Positions 1-6,844 are shown, counted from the first letter of the stretch. The stretch is DNA of 11,650 nt from Dehalococcoidia bacterium (GCA_030690405.1 JAUYGU010000003.1:1-11650); one strand, 5' to 3'. A program made the numbers and translations. Notes: generated by a model not told the origin, from the letters alone.

Positions 1-976
1 AGGCCTCCGTCCAGGCCCGGGCATCGATGATCGCCCGGTGGAAGTAGCCGGGGCTCTGCATGCCCATGCCGCCGCCGTTAGAGAGGGCGCGCTTGCGAAA
101 GACCTCGAACTGGCGGGCGGCGTCGAACTCCGCGGTGGCGAGGTAGAGCTTGACCTCGTGATAGCCGTACGCCATCTCAGGCAGCCACTTGCCGACGACG
201 TCGCCGGCCAGCAGCGCCTTCTCGCACAGGTAAGTGCACACCTGGCACAGCGACCGCTCGATCTCGTCGGGCAGGGGCTGGACGGTGTCCCAGGGGATAT
301 CGGTGGCGGGGCGCCAGCGGCGCTGGATCGCCTCCTCGTACAGGTCGGCGACGTTTTCGGCCCAGAGCTCCGCCTTCTCGTAGATGGAGTAGCCCATGGC
401 CGGCACACCGGCGATAGGGTAAGCGCCGCGGGGCATCTCCGTCTGGTACGGCCACTCGTCCGGGATATCGCCGTAGGTGCCGACGTTGAGGGCGCCGACG
501 GTGAGGCCCTTCTTGGTGACGCGGGCGCGGATGCCCCACTCGGTGGGCACGCGCATCCAGCTCAGGTCCAGCGCGGACTGGCCGGTGGCGGCGGCGGCGC
601 GAATGCGCTCCTGCTGGGAGATGAAGCGCTCGGCCTGGTCGGCGCGGATGCCCGACTCGATCTGCATGACGAGAGCGTCGGGCTGGGCGCCGAGGGAGAG
701 GGCGCGCTTGACCAGGTCTAGGGGCCAGTCGTGCTTGGCGGCGGCCTGCGCCAGGTTTTCGGGGACGGTTATCTCGCCGCCGGCGCGGATGCGCTCCTGC
801 TCGGAGATGAACGCCTCCGACTGCTCAGCGGTGACGCCGGGCAACGAAATCTGCTGCTTGATTGCCTCAGCCGGGAAGCCCAGGGCCAGGGCGCGGCGCA
901 TCAGGTCAAGGGGGATGCCTTTCTCATTGGCGACTTTCGCCAGGTCTTCGGGGACTTCGGGCGACCCATCAGCCAT
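1..976 (-). CDS. Degenerate R2-like/ferritin-like diiron paralogue with N-terminal tandem repeats (partial)
   Basis: The first 325 codons are present; the C-terminus lies beyond the window start. The ATG at 974-976 follows an excellent ribosome binding site (AAGGAGGT, 8 bases between GGAGG and ATG). Residues 8-132 are two copies of a helical-looking ~62-residue unit; from about residue 135 the protein aligns with the neighbour at 1143-2225 (shared LDLSW, ATDIPW, QPLPDEIERSLCQ, VFRKRAL and NGGG segments). In the neighbour the first metal-binding EXXH reads DEARH; here the same place reads DAARQ (residues 285-289), so both ligands are replaced (A286, Q289). E252 matches one candidate first-helix carboxylate of the neighbour, but the second candidate is A254. 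The rest of the metal site is off the window. The frame is open and well translated, so this looks like a functional non-canonical subunit, perhaps a structural or regulatory partner of the intact paralogue, rather than a decayed gene. Function is unknown. Confidence 0.85.
   Translation of the reverse strand, partial: MADGSPEVPEDLAKVANEKGIPLDLMRRALALGFPAEAIKQQISLPGVTAEQSEAFISEQERIRAGGEITVPENLAQAAAKHDWPLDLVKRALSLGAQPDALVMQIESGIRADQAERFISQQERIRAAAATGQSALDLSWMRVPTEWGIRARVTKKGLTVGALNVGTYGDIPDEWPYQTEMPRGAYPIAGVPAMGYSIYEKAELWAENVADLYEEAIQRRWRPATDIPWDTVQPLPDEIERSLCQVCTYLCEKALLAGDVVGKWLPEMAYGYHEVKLYLATAEFDAARQFEVFRKRALSNGGGMGMQSPGYFHRAIIDARAWTEA
581..955 (-). repeat. Tandem in-gene repeat, two ~62-codon units
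   Basis: Unit 1 covers residues 8-70 (bases 767-955) and unit 2 residues 71-132 (bases 581-766). Both begin VPE(D/N)LA, share a PLDL(M/V)(R/K)RAL(A/S)LG core and end F-I-S-(E/Q)-Q-E-R-I-R-A. At the DNA level the segment coding for the end of each unit (near 603 and near 789, 186 bases apart) is almost identical, which indicates a fairly recent or constrained duplication. I do not recognise the domain; its size and the regular leucine/alanine spacing suggest a small helical bundle that binds another protein. Confidence 0.85.
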
Positions 977-1035
977 GGGCGTTACCTCCTTCTGGGGATG
1001 GCGACACCGCAGTCATACCGCGGGGGCCTTAGCCA

Positions 1036-1064
1036 TTTAGCCATACTGCGGGGCCATCGGTCAA
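1036..1064 (-). promoter_or_regulatory. Possible promoter for the degenerate diiron paralogue
   Basis: On the minus strand TTGACC (1064-1059) is followed after 17 bases by GCTAAA (1041-1036). The -35 match is good and the -10 match is weak. It lies in the 166-base gap between the two diiron genes, about 60 bases before the ATG. If it is not real, the gene would be read through from 1143-2225. Confidence 0.3.
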
Positions 1065-1142
1065 GCGGAGCTTAGCATCTGCTTAGGAAGGCACGAGCCG
1101 AGGGTGCCCCGATGAGATTAGCCTCTGAAGCGCTCCGCGGCG

Positions 1143-2225
1143 CTAGTTCTTGGGCGGGTCCAGGAAGGCCCGGAACATCGGGTTCATGCGGTCCCGCCGC
1201 TCGCCCATCCCAGCCACCTCAAGCCGGTGCATGTACTCGTTGATCTGGCGCTTGCGGATCGCCATCAGCTTCTCGAACCCCTCGTCGACGTGCTTCAGCC
1301 CGCCGCCGGCGAGGACGATGATCGCCTCATCGAAGTAGGGCGTGGCGCTGGAGACGTTGATAGTGTCCATGGAGAGCGGGCCTTCCACCTGGTCCAGGTA
1401 GTGGTGGATCTCATCCCGCCGCCAGGGCTCAGTCTCCAGGATGTACTTCAGGTGCATGACGCCGAAGCCCAGGTGGCGCGACTCGTCCTGGTAGCAGAGC
1501 CGGTAGATCCGCTTCTCCGCCTCGTTGTAGGAGACGTACTCGCCGGTGCGGAAAAGGCTCTGGATGAACCCTTCCGCGAAGACGTGCATGATGGCGGACA
1601 TCTCCGTGAAGTCCTTGGCGTCCAGGATGACGCGCAAGGACGGCCCGGACTGGCCCTCGGACAGGAGGCCGCCGCCGTTCACCAGGGCGCGCTTGCGGAA
1701 GACGTCCAGGTGGCGCGCCTCGTCCATGATCTGCGAAAGGAGGAAGAGCTTCGTCTCGTAGTGGGCGGGGTTGATCCTGGGCAGCCACTGGCCGGGGGCG
1801 TCGCCGGCGATGAACTCGACCTCCGTGAGGAAGGTGCAGAGCTGGCACATCGCCCGCTCGACATCGTCCGGCAGCGGCTTGACGGTCTCCCAGGGGATGT
1901 CCGTGGCGGACGACCACTGGCGCTGGACCGCCTCCTCGTACAGAAGGCGGGAGTTCTCCGACCAGACGTCCGCCTTGTCCGCGTAGTAGATGCCGGTGCG
2001 CGGGGCGTCCTTGCGGGCGCGCGCGTCGCGCGGGAGGAGGGTCGAGGTCTCCGCATGCTCGGGCACCTCGCGGCCTGCCTCGATCTCGTCGAACGTTAGG
2101 CCGCGCCGTCCCGGCAGCACCCTCTCGACCTTCCTGGCGTCGTCCGGCCTGAGCCAGCTCAGGTCAAGCTGGAGGTCATCCTCCGGGGTGTGAAGCTTTT
2201 CGAGAATACCGGGACTAATCGCCAT
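1143..2225 (-). CDS. R2-like/ferritin-like diiron oxidase or oxygenase, full ligand set
   Basis: This 360-residue protein has the carboxylate and EXXH pattern of the ribonucleotide reductase R2/ferritin-like diiron superfamily: a first-helix glutamate (E135 or E137 in TEVEF), E169-A-R-H172, E218 in FAEGF, and E248-S-R-H251. The spacings (about 33, 49 and 30 residues) fit one four-helix bundle with a di-metal centre. Such proteins use a Fe-Fe or Mn-Fe cofactor to activate O2 for radical generation, hydroxylation, N-oxygenation or desaturation. No adjacent RNR large subunit is seen, so a catabolic or modifying oxygenase, or an R2lox/AurF-like role, is as likely as RNR; I cannot choose. The first ~110 residues are a charged arm shared in part with the downstream paralogue. 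The ATG at 2223-2225 follows a GGGAGG-type binding site. It is the upstream gene of a tandem pair, and the next gene starts 166 bases beyond its stop. Confidence 0.88.
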   Translation of the reverse strand: MAISPGILEKLHTPEDDLQLDLSWLRPDDARKVERVLPGRRGLTFDEIEAGREVPEHAETSTLLPRDARARKDAPRTGIYYADKADVWSENSRLLYEEAVQRQWSSATDIPWETVKPLPDDVERAMCQLCTFLTEVEFIAGDAPGQWLPRINPAHYETKLFLLSQIMDEARHLDVFRKRALVNGGGLLSEGQSGPSLRVILDAKDFTEMSAIMHVFAEGFIQSLFRTGEYVSYNEAEKRIYRLCYQDESRHLGFGVMHLKYILETEPWRRDEIHHYLDQVEGPLSMDTINVSSATPYFDEAIIVLAGGGLKHVDEGFEKLMAIRKRQINEYMHRLEVAGMGERRDRMNPMFRAFLDPPKN

Positions 2226-2285
2226 GGCCCGCCCTCCCGCATTCTGCGATGCGAATCAGCCAACCTGTTCGGAAAGCAACAGTAG

Positions 2286-2312
2286 ACTATAACGGCGGCG
2301 GTGGCCTGTCAA
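2286..2312 (-). promoter_or_regulatory. Candidate promoter of the diiron gene pair
   Basis: The minus strand reads a perfect TTGACA (2312-2307), a 15-base spacer and TATAGT (2291-2286). Both boxes match the housekeeping sigma consensus well, but the spacer is shorter than the usual 17. An alternative -10, TAGTCT, gives 17 bases with a poorer match. The predicted start near 2279 would leave a leader of about 54 bases before the ATG at 2225. Confidence 0.55.
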
Positions 2313-2333
2313 GGGACGGGGGGCCTACCGGCA

Positions 2334-2353
2334 CCGCACCCTGAAGGGTGCGG
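2334..2353. repeat. REP-like hairpin 1 (8-bp stem, TGAA loop)
   Basis: CCGCACCC-TGAA-GGGTGCGG is a perfect 8-bp inverted repeat. Its loop is the complement of the TTCA loop in the two related hairpins, so it lies in the opposite orientation to them. It sits between the rhomboid stop and the promoter of the diiron genes. It could also help end rhomboid transcription, but no T run follows it. Confidence 0.75.
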
Positions 2354-2375
2354 CATCGAGCCTCACACGTGCATG

Positions 2376-2395
2376 CCCCAGCCTTCAGGCTGGGG
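2376..2395. repeat. REP-like hairpin 2 (8-bp stem, TTCA loop)
   Basis: CCCCAGCC-TTCA-GGCTGGGG is a perfect 8-bp inverted repeat starting 16 bases past the rhomboid stop. CACGTG lies just upstream on the plus strand (2366-2371), as it does for hairpin 3. With hairpin 1 it makes an inverted pair, the arrangement typical of bacterial REP/BIME units. Confidence 0.75.
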
Positions 2396-2411
2396 TCTCG
2401 TCGAACCGCCC

Positions 2412-3110
2412 TCACCAGACGGCCGGTTGCCGCCGTCTCCCCCCGCGGCGGCGAAACCCCCAGACGAGGACGAGGCCGGTGATGAAGCCGCCGACGTGGG
2501 CCCACACGGCGACGCCTTCCGTGACCCCGGTGGCGCTGCCGAGCGAGGCCACGCCGTTCAGCAACTGGAGCAGGAACCAGAAGACGATGAGGAAGGCGGC
2601 CGGCAGCGGGAACGCCCCGAAGAACCACAGCCAGGGGATGACCACGGCCACTGTGGCGCGCGGGTAGAGCACCAGGTAGGCGCCCAGCACCCCGGCAATC
2701 GCGCCGCTGGCGCCCACCATTGGGATCAGGCTGTCCTGGTCGACAAACACCTGCAGGGCGGCGGCGCCGATCCCGGCCAGCAGGTAGAAGAGCAGGTAGC
2801 GCACGTGGCCCATCGCGTCCTCCACGTTATCGCCGAACACCCACAGGAAGAGCATGTTCCCGATGAGGTGCAGCCAGCCGCCGTGCATGAACATCGACGC
2901 GAAGACCGTCGCGGGCTCTTCCGCCCCGGAAGGGCTCTCCAGCCAGTCGATGAGCTGCGACGGGATGAGCCCCCAGTCGAAGAAGAAGCGGTTGACATCG
3001 ACGGTGCTGAGGGTGAGCTCGTACAGAAAGACGCCTACGGCTGCGGCGATGATCGCCACGTTGACGTAGGGCGTGGTGCGGCTGCGCGTGCTATCGCCGA
3101 TGGGGATCAT
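2412..3110 (-). CDS. Rhomboid-family intramembrane serine protease
   Basis: This 232-residue polytopic membrane protein is predicted to cleave transmembrane substrates within the lipid bilayer. The rhomboid signatures are present in order: the HxxxN pair in the second core helix (H81 and N85, in GGWLHLIGN), the nucleophile serine S135 in GASGA followed by a G-rich helix, and the general-base histidine H205 in WAHVGGF. Six or so hydrophobic segments can be seen, starting at about residue 17, and the protein ends in a short arginine-rich tail expected to be cytoplasmic. The size is normal for a bacterial rhomboid with no extra domain. The ATG at 3108-3110 lacks a clear ribosome binding site, so the start is less certain than the rest; Pro14 onward is already the membrane core. 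It stands alone between REP-like hairpins and shows no link to its neighbours. Its substrate is unknown. Confidence 0.92.
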   Translation of the reverse strand: MIPIGDSTRSRTTPYVNVAIIAAAVGVFLYELTLSTVDVNRFFFDWGLIPSQLIDWLESPSGAEEPATVFASMFMHGGWLHLIGNMLFLWVFGDNVEDAMGHVRYLLFYLLAGIGAAALQVFVDQDSLIPMVGASGAIAGVLGAYLVLYPRATVAVVIPWLWFFGAFPLPAAFLIVFWFLLQLLNGVASLGSATGVTEGVAVWAHVGGFITGLVLVWGFRRRGGRRRQPAVW

Positions 3111-3169
3111 GTCGGGGCCAGCTTAGCGCAAGCTCGGCGGCATCCGCCACGCCTCCGGCCCACGTGTAA

Positions 3170-3189
3170 GGGCGACCTTCAGGTCGCCC
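3170..3189. repeat. REP-like hairpin 3 (8-bp stem, TTCA loop)
   Basis: GGGCGACC-TTCA-GGTCGCCC is a perfect 8-bp inverted repeat, with CACGTG just upstream (3161-3166) as at hairpin 2. It lies between the end of the B12 operon (3234) and the rhomboid start. A smaller hairpin, AAGGC-CTC-GCCTT (3208-3220), lies closer to the operon end. Neither has a T run on the minus strand, so termination there is possible but not evident. Confidence 0.75.
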
Positions 3190-3233
3190 ACGGAGGGTCG
3201 CACCCCTAAGGCCTCGCCTTGGAACCGAACGGG

Positions 3234-3803
3234 CTATCCCTTTCGCCAGGGCGTCTCCGGCCGGCGCGCGGCCTTGTTCACGTACCGCGCCAGGACGAAC
3301 AGCAAGTCGGAGAGGCGGTTGAGGTACGTCAGGACGTGCGCGTTCACCTCTTCCTCTCGGGAGAGCCGGACCACCGCCCGCTCCGCCCGGCGGCAGACGC
3401 CGCGCGCCAGGTGCAGCAGCGCGCCGGCCTGCGAGCCCGAAGGGAGGATGAACGTCCGCAGCGGCGGCACCTTCGCGTCGTACTCGTCGATCAGGCGCTC
3501 CAGCTTCGCGATCTTGCCCTCGGGATCGAGGAACATTCGCCCCTTCTCGGCGCGCGGGCCGGACTCGCTGGCCAGCTCCGAGCCGATGTTGAACAGCTCG
3601 TTCTGTATCGACTGGAGCGCCGCCGCCAGCCGCCGCTGGCGCAGGAACGATACGGCCACGCCCAGGGCGGAGTTCAGCTCGTCGACGCTGCCGTAGGCCT
3701 CGACCCGAAGGTGGTCCTTGGGGACGCGACCGCCGCCGTACAGCGCCGTCTGCCCCTGGTCTCCCGTGCGGGTGTAGAGCTTGGACTTGGCCGGCCTGCC
3801 CAT
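3234..3803 (-). CDS. pduO: PduO-type cob(I)alamin adenosyltransferase
   Basis: This 189-residue cytoplasmic enzyme transfers the adenosyl group of ATP to cob(I)alamin to make adenosylcobalamin, the last step of B12 salvage. The family signatures are clear: TRTGDQGQT (residues 11-19) with the following GGGRVPKD, which bind ATP; RVEAYGSVDELNS (33-45); FILPSGS (118-124); the RRAER helix (138-142) with its ATP-contacting arginine and glutamate; and YLNRLSDLLFVLAR (160-173). The length matches single-domain PduO/MMAB proteins. It starts 14 bases after the btuD stop with no strong binding site, so it is probably translated by coupling or reinitiation as the last gene of the riboswitch-controlled operon. 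This location supports import and activation in one unit. It is often annotated under cobO or cobA function; the sequence family is PduO. Confidence 0.95.
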   Translation of the reverse strand: MGRPAKSKLYTRTGDQGQTALYGGGRVPKDHLRVEAYGSVDELNSALGVAVSFLRQRRLAAALQSIQNELFNIGSELASESGPRAEKGRMFLDPEGKIAKLERLIDEYDAKVPPLRTFILPSGSQAGALLHLARGVCRRAERAVVRLSREEEVNAHVLTYLNRLSDLLFVLARYVNKAARRPETPWRKG

Positions 3804-3817
3804 GGTCAGCGCATAGT

Positions 3818-4624
3818 CTACTGCGCGCCGCCGTCCGGGGCCAGCACCGGCCGCCCCGTCAACGGGTGCGAGAGCACGTGGACGGAGGCGCCGTAGACCG
3901 CACGCACCCGCTCCGGCGTGAGCACGTCCGCGGGCGCGCCTTCGGCTACGACTTCGCCGAGGTGGAGCATCACCAGCCGGTCGCAGAACTGGGCGGCCAA
4001 GGTGAGGTCGTGGACGGCGGCGAGGACGGCCTTCCCCTCGCCGCGACAGAGACGGAGCATCAGCCTCAGCGTGGCCGCCTGGTGGCCCACGTCCAGGTGG
4101 GCCGTGGGCTCGTCCAGAAGGAGCAGCGGCGTCTCCTGGGCGAGGGCACGCGCGACAAGGAGGCGCTGACGCTCGCCGCCGGAGAGTTCGCCGACGCGGC
4201 GGTCGGCGAACTGCCAGGTGTCCGTGGCCAGCATGGCGCGGCGGGCCGCCTCCAGGTCCGCCCCACCTTCGGACTGCAGCAGACGCAGGTGCGGCGTGCG
4301 GCCCATAAGCACGATCTCCAGCGCGCTAAAGGCCGGCGGCAGCGGTGGGTTCTGCGGCACCACGGCCGCCCGCAGGGCGACCTCCCTAGCTGAGAGCGCG
4401 GAGGCATCGACGCCGCCCACGCGAACCTCCCCGCCCCGCAAGGGGATGACGCCGCTCGCCGCTCGTATCAGCGTCGTCTTGCCGGAGCCGTTGGGGCCCA
4501 CGAGGCCCAGCAGCTCGCCGGCCGCCAGGGCAAGCGACACGTCTCGGAGCGCCGGCCGCTCGCCGTACGCCACCGAGAGGCGGCGCACCTCCAGCGCAGC
4601 GGCCTGGACGACCTGCGCGCTCAC
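3818..4624 (-). CDS. btuD: Cobalamin ABC importer, ATP-binding protein BtuD
   Basis: This 268-residue ATPase of the FecE/BtuD class powers corrinoid import at the inner face of the membrane. All nucleotide-binding motifs are intact: Walker A GPNGSGKTT (43-51), Q-loop Q91, signature LSGGERQR (147-154), Walker B LLLLDEPT (167-174) and the H-loop H205. It starts with a GTG that overlaps the btuC stop (GTGA, 4621-4624), a strong sign of coupled translation. The fold alone does not separate B12 from haem or siderophore import; the upstream cobalamin riboswitch and the downstream adenosyltransferase make B12 the likely substrate. Confidence 0.92.
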   Translation of the reverse strand: MSAQVVQAAALEVRRLSVAYGERPALRDVSLALAAGELLGLVGPNGSGKTTLIRAASGVIPLRGGEVRVGGVDASALSAREVALRAAVVPQNPPLPPAFSALEIVLMGRTPHLRLLQSEGGADLEAARRAMLATDTWQFADRRVGELSGGERQRLLVARALAQETPLLLLDEPTAHLDVGHQAATLRLMLRLCRGEGKAVLAAVHDLTLAAQFCDRLVMLHLGEVVAEGAPADVLTPERVRAVYGASVHVLSHPLTGRPVLAPDGGAQ

Positions 4625-5730
4625 CAGAACGCCCCCAGGCGGGCGCGGCGCAGGAGGTAAAGGAAGAACGGCACGCCGCAGACCGCCGTCACGATGCCCA
4701 CGGGGACCTCCGCCGGCTGGTCCACCGTCCTCGCGGCGAGGTCGGCCAGGATGAGGAAAGTCGCGCCGCAGACCAGCGACATCGGCAAGAGCCGGCGGTT
4801 GTCGGGGCCCCAGAGGAGACGCACGGCGTGGGGGACGATGAGCCCCACAAAGCCGATCGTGCCGGCGACGGACACGGCGGCGGCCGTGGCCAGGGAGGCG
4901 GCGCCCAGCAGGAGCAGCTTCGTGCGCTCAGGGTCGACGCCGAGCTGGCGCGCCTGCTCCTCGTCCAGGCTGAGGACGTTCAGCAGGCGGCCGTGGAGCA
5001 GGATGATGACGGCGGCGGGCAGGACGTAGGGGAGGGTCCAGGTGAACTCCCCCCAGGTGGCGGTGTTGAAGCTCCCCAGCACGACGGAGAACACCGAGAG
5101 CGTGTGCGTCGTGCTGCGTAGCATCAGGAACGACGTGATGGCGGTGGAGAACGAGGCCACGGCGACGCCGGCCAGGATCAGGGTGGTGGTGGGCAGCGTG
5201 TTCCCCACGCGGGCGACGGCGTAGACGATGACGACGGATGTGATGGCCCCGGCGAAGGCCGCCAGCGGCAGCAGGCTGAAGCCGTGCCAGGCGTGCGGGG
5301 CGCCGGACACGATAACTGCGGTGGCGCCCAGCGCCGCGCCCGTCGCCACGCCGATCAGGTACGGGTCGGCGAGGGGGTTGCGGAACACCCCCTGGTAGGT
5401 GGCGCCGGACATCGCCAGCACGGCGCCCGTCAGCCCCGCCAGCAGCACCCGCGGCAGCCGCACCTCCCAGATGATGTCCCGCCACAGCGGCGGCAGCGTG
5501 TCCGCCATCTCGATCCCGGGCAGCCGGGAGAGGATTATGCGGACGGTGGCATCCAAGGGGATCCCCGCCGGCCCAACGCTCGTCGCCACGAGAATCGATG
5601 CGGCGAGAGCGGCAACCGCCAGCAGAAACCGCGGCCACGGTGAGCCTCCGAGCGCGGGCAGCGCCCCCGCCGCAGGCGGGGCCAGGGCGCCAGCGACGTC
5701 CACGGCGGGAGCGCGGCGGAGGATGTTCAC
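4621..5730 (-). CDS. btuC: Cobalamin ABC importer, membrane permease BtuC
   Basis: This 369-residue FecCD/BtuC-family permease forms the dimeric translocation pore with BtuD. Characteristic segments are RLPRVL (91-96), TYQGVFRNPLADPYLIG (111-127), LSLDEEQARQLGVD (253-266), which is the region contacting the ATPase, and GTIGFVGLIVPH (290-301). Roughly ten membrane spans can be seen from about residue 35 on. The first ~32 residues are an Ala/Pro-rich tail before the first span, longer than in E. coli BtuC, so a later start cannot be excluded. However, the GTG start forms a four-base GTGA overlap with the btuF stop (5727-5730), the same arrangement as at the btuC/btuD junction, which favours the start given. 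Confidence 0.92.
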   Translation of the reverse strand: MNILRRAPAVDVAGALAPPAAGALPALGGSPWPRFLLAVAALAASILVATSVGPAGIPLDATVRIILSRLPGIEMADTLPPLWRDIIWEVRLPRVLLAGLTGAVLAMSGATYQGVFRNPLADPYLIGVATGAALGATAVIVSGAPHAWHGFSLLPLAAFAGAITSVVIVYAVARVGNTLPTTTLILAGVAVASFSTAITSFLMLRSTTHTLSVFSVVLGSFNTATWGEFTWTLPYVLPAAVIILLHGRLLNVLSLDEEQARQLGVDPERTKLLLLGAASLATAAAVSVAGTIGFVGLIVPHAVRLLWGPDNRRLLPMSLVCGATFLILADLAARTVDQPAEVPVGIVTAVCGVPFFLYLLRRARLGAFW

Positions 5731-6725
5731 GGGAACAGCCCCGGGTAGACGTATCCGGCCAGCGTCCTGAGCGCTTCCACCAGACGCGGGCCGGGACGCG
5801 AGACGATGTCGGGATCGATCACGTAGATACGGTCGTTCTTGACGGCGGAGACACTCCCCCAGCCGGGGCGGGCCTTCACCGTCTCGGGGCTCTCGCCGGC
5901 GTCCTCATCGGCGAGGACGATAACGTCCGGGTCGGCCTGTATGATCGCCTCGGCGCTCATCTGCGGATACGCCTCGCCGGTGGCGTCGGCGATGTTGGCG
6001 GCGCCCAGCATGCCGTAGAGGTCGCCGATGAACGTCCCCGACCCGGCGCTGAAGTACTTAGTGTCCATCTCGTGGAACACCGTGGGCGCCTCCGCCACGC
6101 CCTCCAGCCGGGACAGCACATCCTGGACGGCGCTCTCCATGGCGGAGACGAGCGTGGCCGCGTCTTCGGAGTGGCCGGTGGCCTCTCCCAGAAGCGCCAT
6201 CTGGTCGTAGACGCCCTGCACAGACTCGGGCGCGGCCAGGTTCAGGACCGGGATGCCCAGCCCCTGAAGAGAAGACTGGAGGTCGCCCGGGTCGAAGAAG
6301 ATGACGACGAGGTCCGGCTCCAGGGCGGCGATCTGCTCCACGCTGGGGACGAAGGCGTCCACCTTGGGCAGCTCGTTCGCCGCGTTGGGGCAATCGGACG
6401 TGTTGTCGACGGCCGTCACCTGGTCGCCGGCGCCTATCGCGTAGAGGATCTCCGCGTGGCCGGCGGAGAGGGAGACGATGCGCTGCGGCGGCTGCTCCAG
6501 CTTGACGGCGTTGCCCGCGCTGTCCTTGACCTCCACCGGAAACGCGCCGGCGTCTGGCGCCGTCGCCGCGGCCGCAGCTTCGCAGTCGAAGCTGAACGAT
6601 GCGGCGGCCGGCGAGGCTTCGGGGCTGGCCGAAGGTGTGCGCGCCGTCGAGGAGCTGTCGCCGGCGCACGCTACGGCCAGGGCCAGCAGCGCCGCCACGA
6701 CGGCAAGCAGGATGTAGGACCTCAT
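5727..6725 (-). CDS. btuF: Corrinoid-binding lipoprotein BtuF
   Basis: This 332-residue solute-binding protein captures corrinoid outside the membrane and delivers it to BtuCD. The N-terminus has a short hydrophobic signal ending in LAVAC, with the predicted lipidated cysteine at C20, followed by a Ser/Thr/Ala/Pro-rich linker to about residue 60. The binding domain begins with a typical BtuF/FepB-type strand, QRIVSLSAGHAEILYAIGAG (81-100), and continues with SVEQIAALEPDLVV, the usual second signature. A lipid anchor suits a cell without a classical periplasm, though this alone does not settle envelope type. The ATG at 6723-6725 follows GGGAGGT at 8-base spacing, and that binding site sits inside a hairpin. 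It is the first gene of btuFCD-pduO, under a cobalamin riboswitch. Confidence 0.93.
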   Translation of the reverse strand: MRSYILLAVVAALLALAVACAGDSSSTARTPSASPEASPAAASFSFDCEAAAAATAPDAGAFPVEVKDSAGNAVKLEQPPQRIVSLSAGHAEILYAIGAGDQVTAVDNTSDCPNAANELPKVDAFVPSVEQIAALEPDLVVIFFDPGDLQSSLQGLGIPVLNLAAPESVQGVYDQMALLGEATGHSEDAATLVSAMESAVQDVLSRLEGVAEAPTVFHEMDTKYFSAGSGTFIGDLYGMLGAANIADATGEAYPQMSAEAIIQADPDVIVLADEDAGESPETVKARPGWGSVSAVKNDRIYVIDPDIVSRPGPRLVEALRTLAGYVYPGLFP

Positions 6726-6733
6726 ATCGGTAA

Positions 6734-6755
6734 CCTCCCGAGACTGGTCGGGAAG
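6734..6755 (-). promoter_or_regulatory. Hairpin covering the btuF ribosome binding site
   Basis: On the minus strand CTTCCCGA (6755-6748), a six-base loop and TCGGGAGG (6741-6734) form an 8-bp stem with one G-U pair. The 3' arm contains the entire GGGAGG Shine-Dalgarno sequence of btuF. It lies downstream of the intrinsic terminator, so it could limit translation of transcripts that read through. Confidence 0.55.
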
Positions 6756-6775
6756 GCATCCGGGCGGGCGATACG

Positions 6776-6802
6776 AAAAAACCCTGCCCGCTGGGGCAGG
6801 GT
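6776..6802 (-). terminator. Intrinsic terminator in the btuF leader (riboswitch expression platform)
   Basis: The minus strand reads ACCCTGCCC-CAGC-GGGCAGGGT, a perfect 9-bp stem with a four-base loop, followed at once by TTTTT. It lies between the cobalamin aptamer and btuF, so it is the expected transcriptional off-switch. CCCTGCCCC of its 5' side is exactly complementary to GGGGCAGGG in the aptamer region (6957-6949), a candidate antiterminator pairing. Confidence 0.9.
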
Positions 6803-6844
6803 CTCGCGTCGCCGCTTAGCCCATGCCTTTCCGCGAAGGCTGGT

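Noticed and set aside
1..976. Idea that the ligand-poor diiron paralogue is a pseudogene
   Set aside because: There is no stop or frameshift in 325 codons, the flanking helices are conserved and the ribosome binding site is optimal; the missing C-terminal part could still change this.
977..1142. Short inverted repeat GGCAC...GTGCC between the two diiron genes considered as a terminator
   Set aside because: The stem is only about five base pairs with an eight-base loop and no T run on the minus strand.
1227..2099. Long plus-strand open frame (290 codons) opposite the intact diiron gene
   Set aside because: The minus-strand frame carries the complete diiron motif set, while the plus frame is a compositional shadow.
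2334..2395. Inverted repeats considered as insertion-sequence ends or an attachment site
   Set aside because: No transposase or integrase is nearby, there are no target duplications, and the shared-loop hairpin pattern fits a REP-like element better.
3136..3148. Small hairpin GGCGG-CAT-CCGCC upstream of the rhomboid gene
   Set aside because: Five base pairs in GC-rich DNA is within chance, and it has neither a T tract nor the TTCA loop of the other elements.
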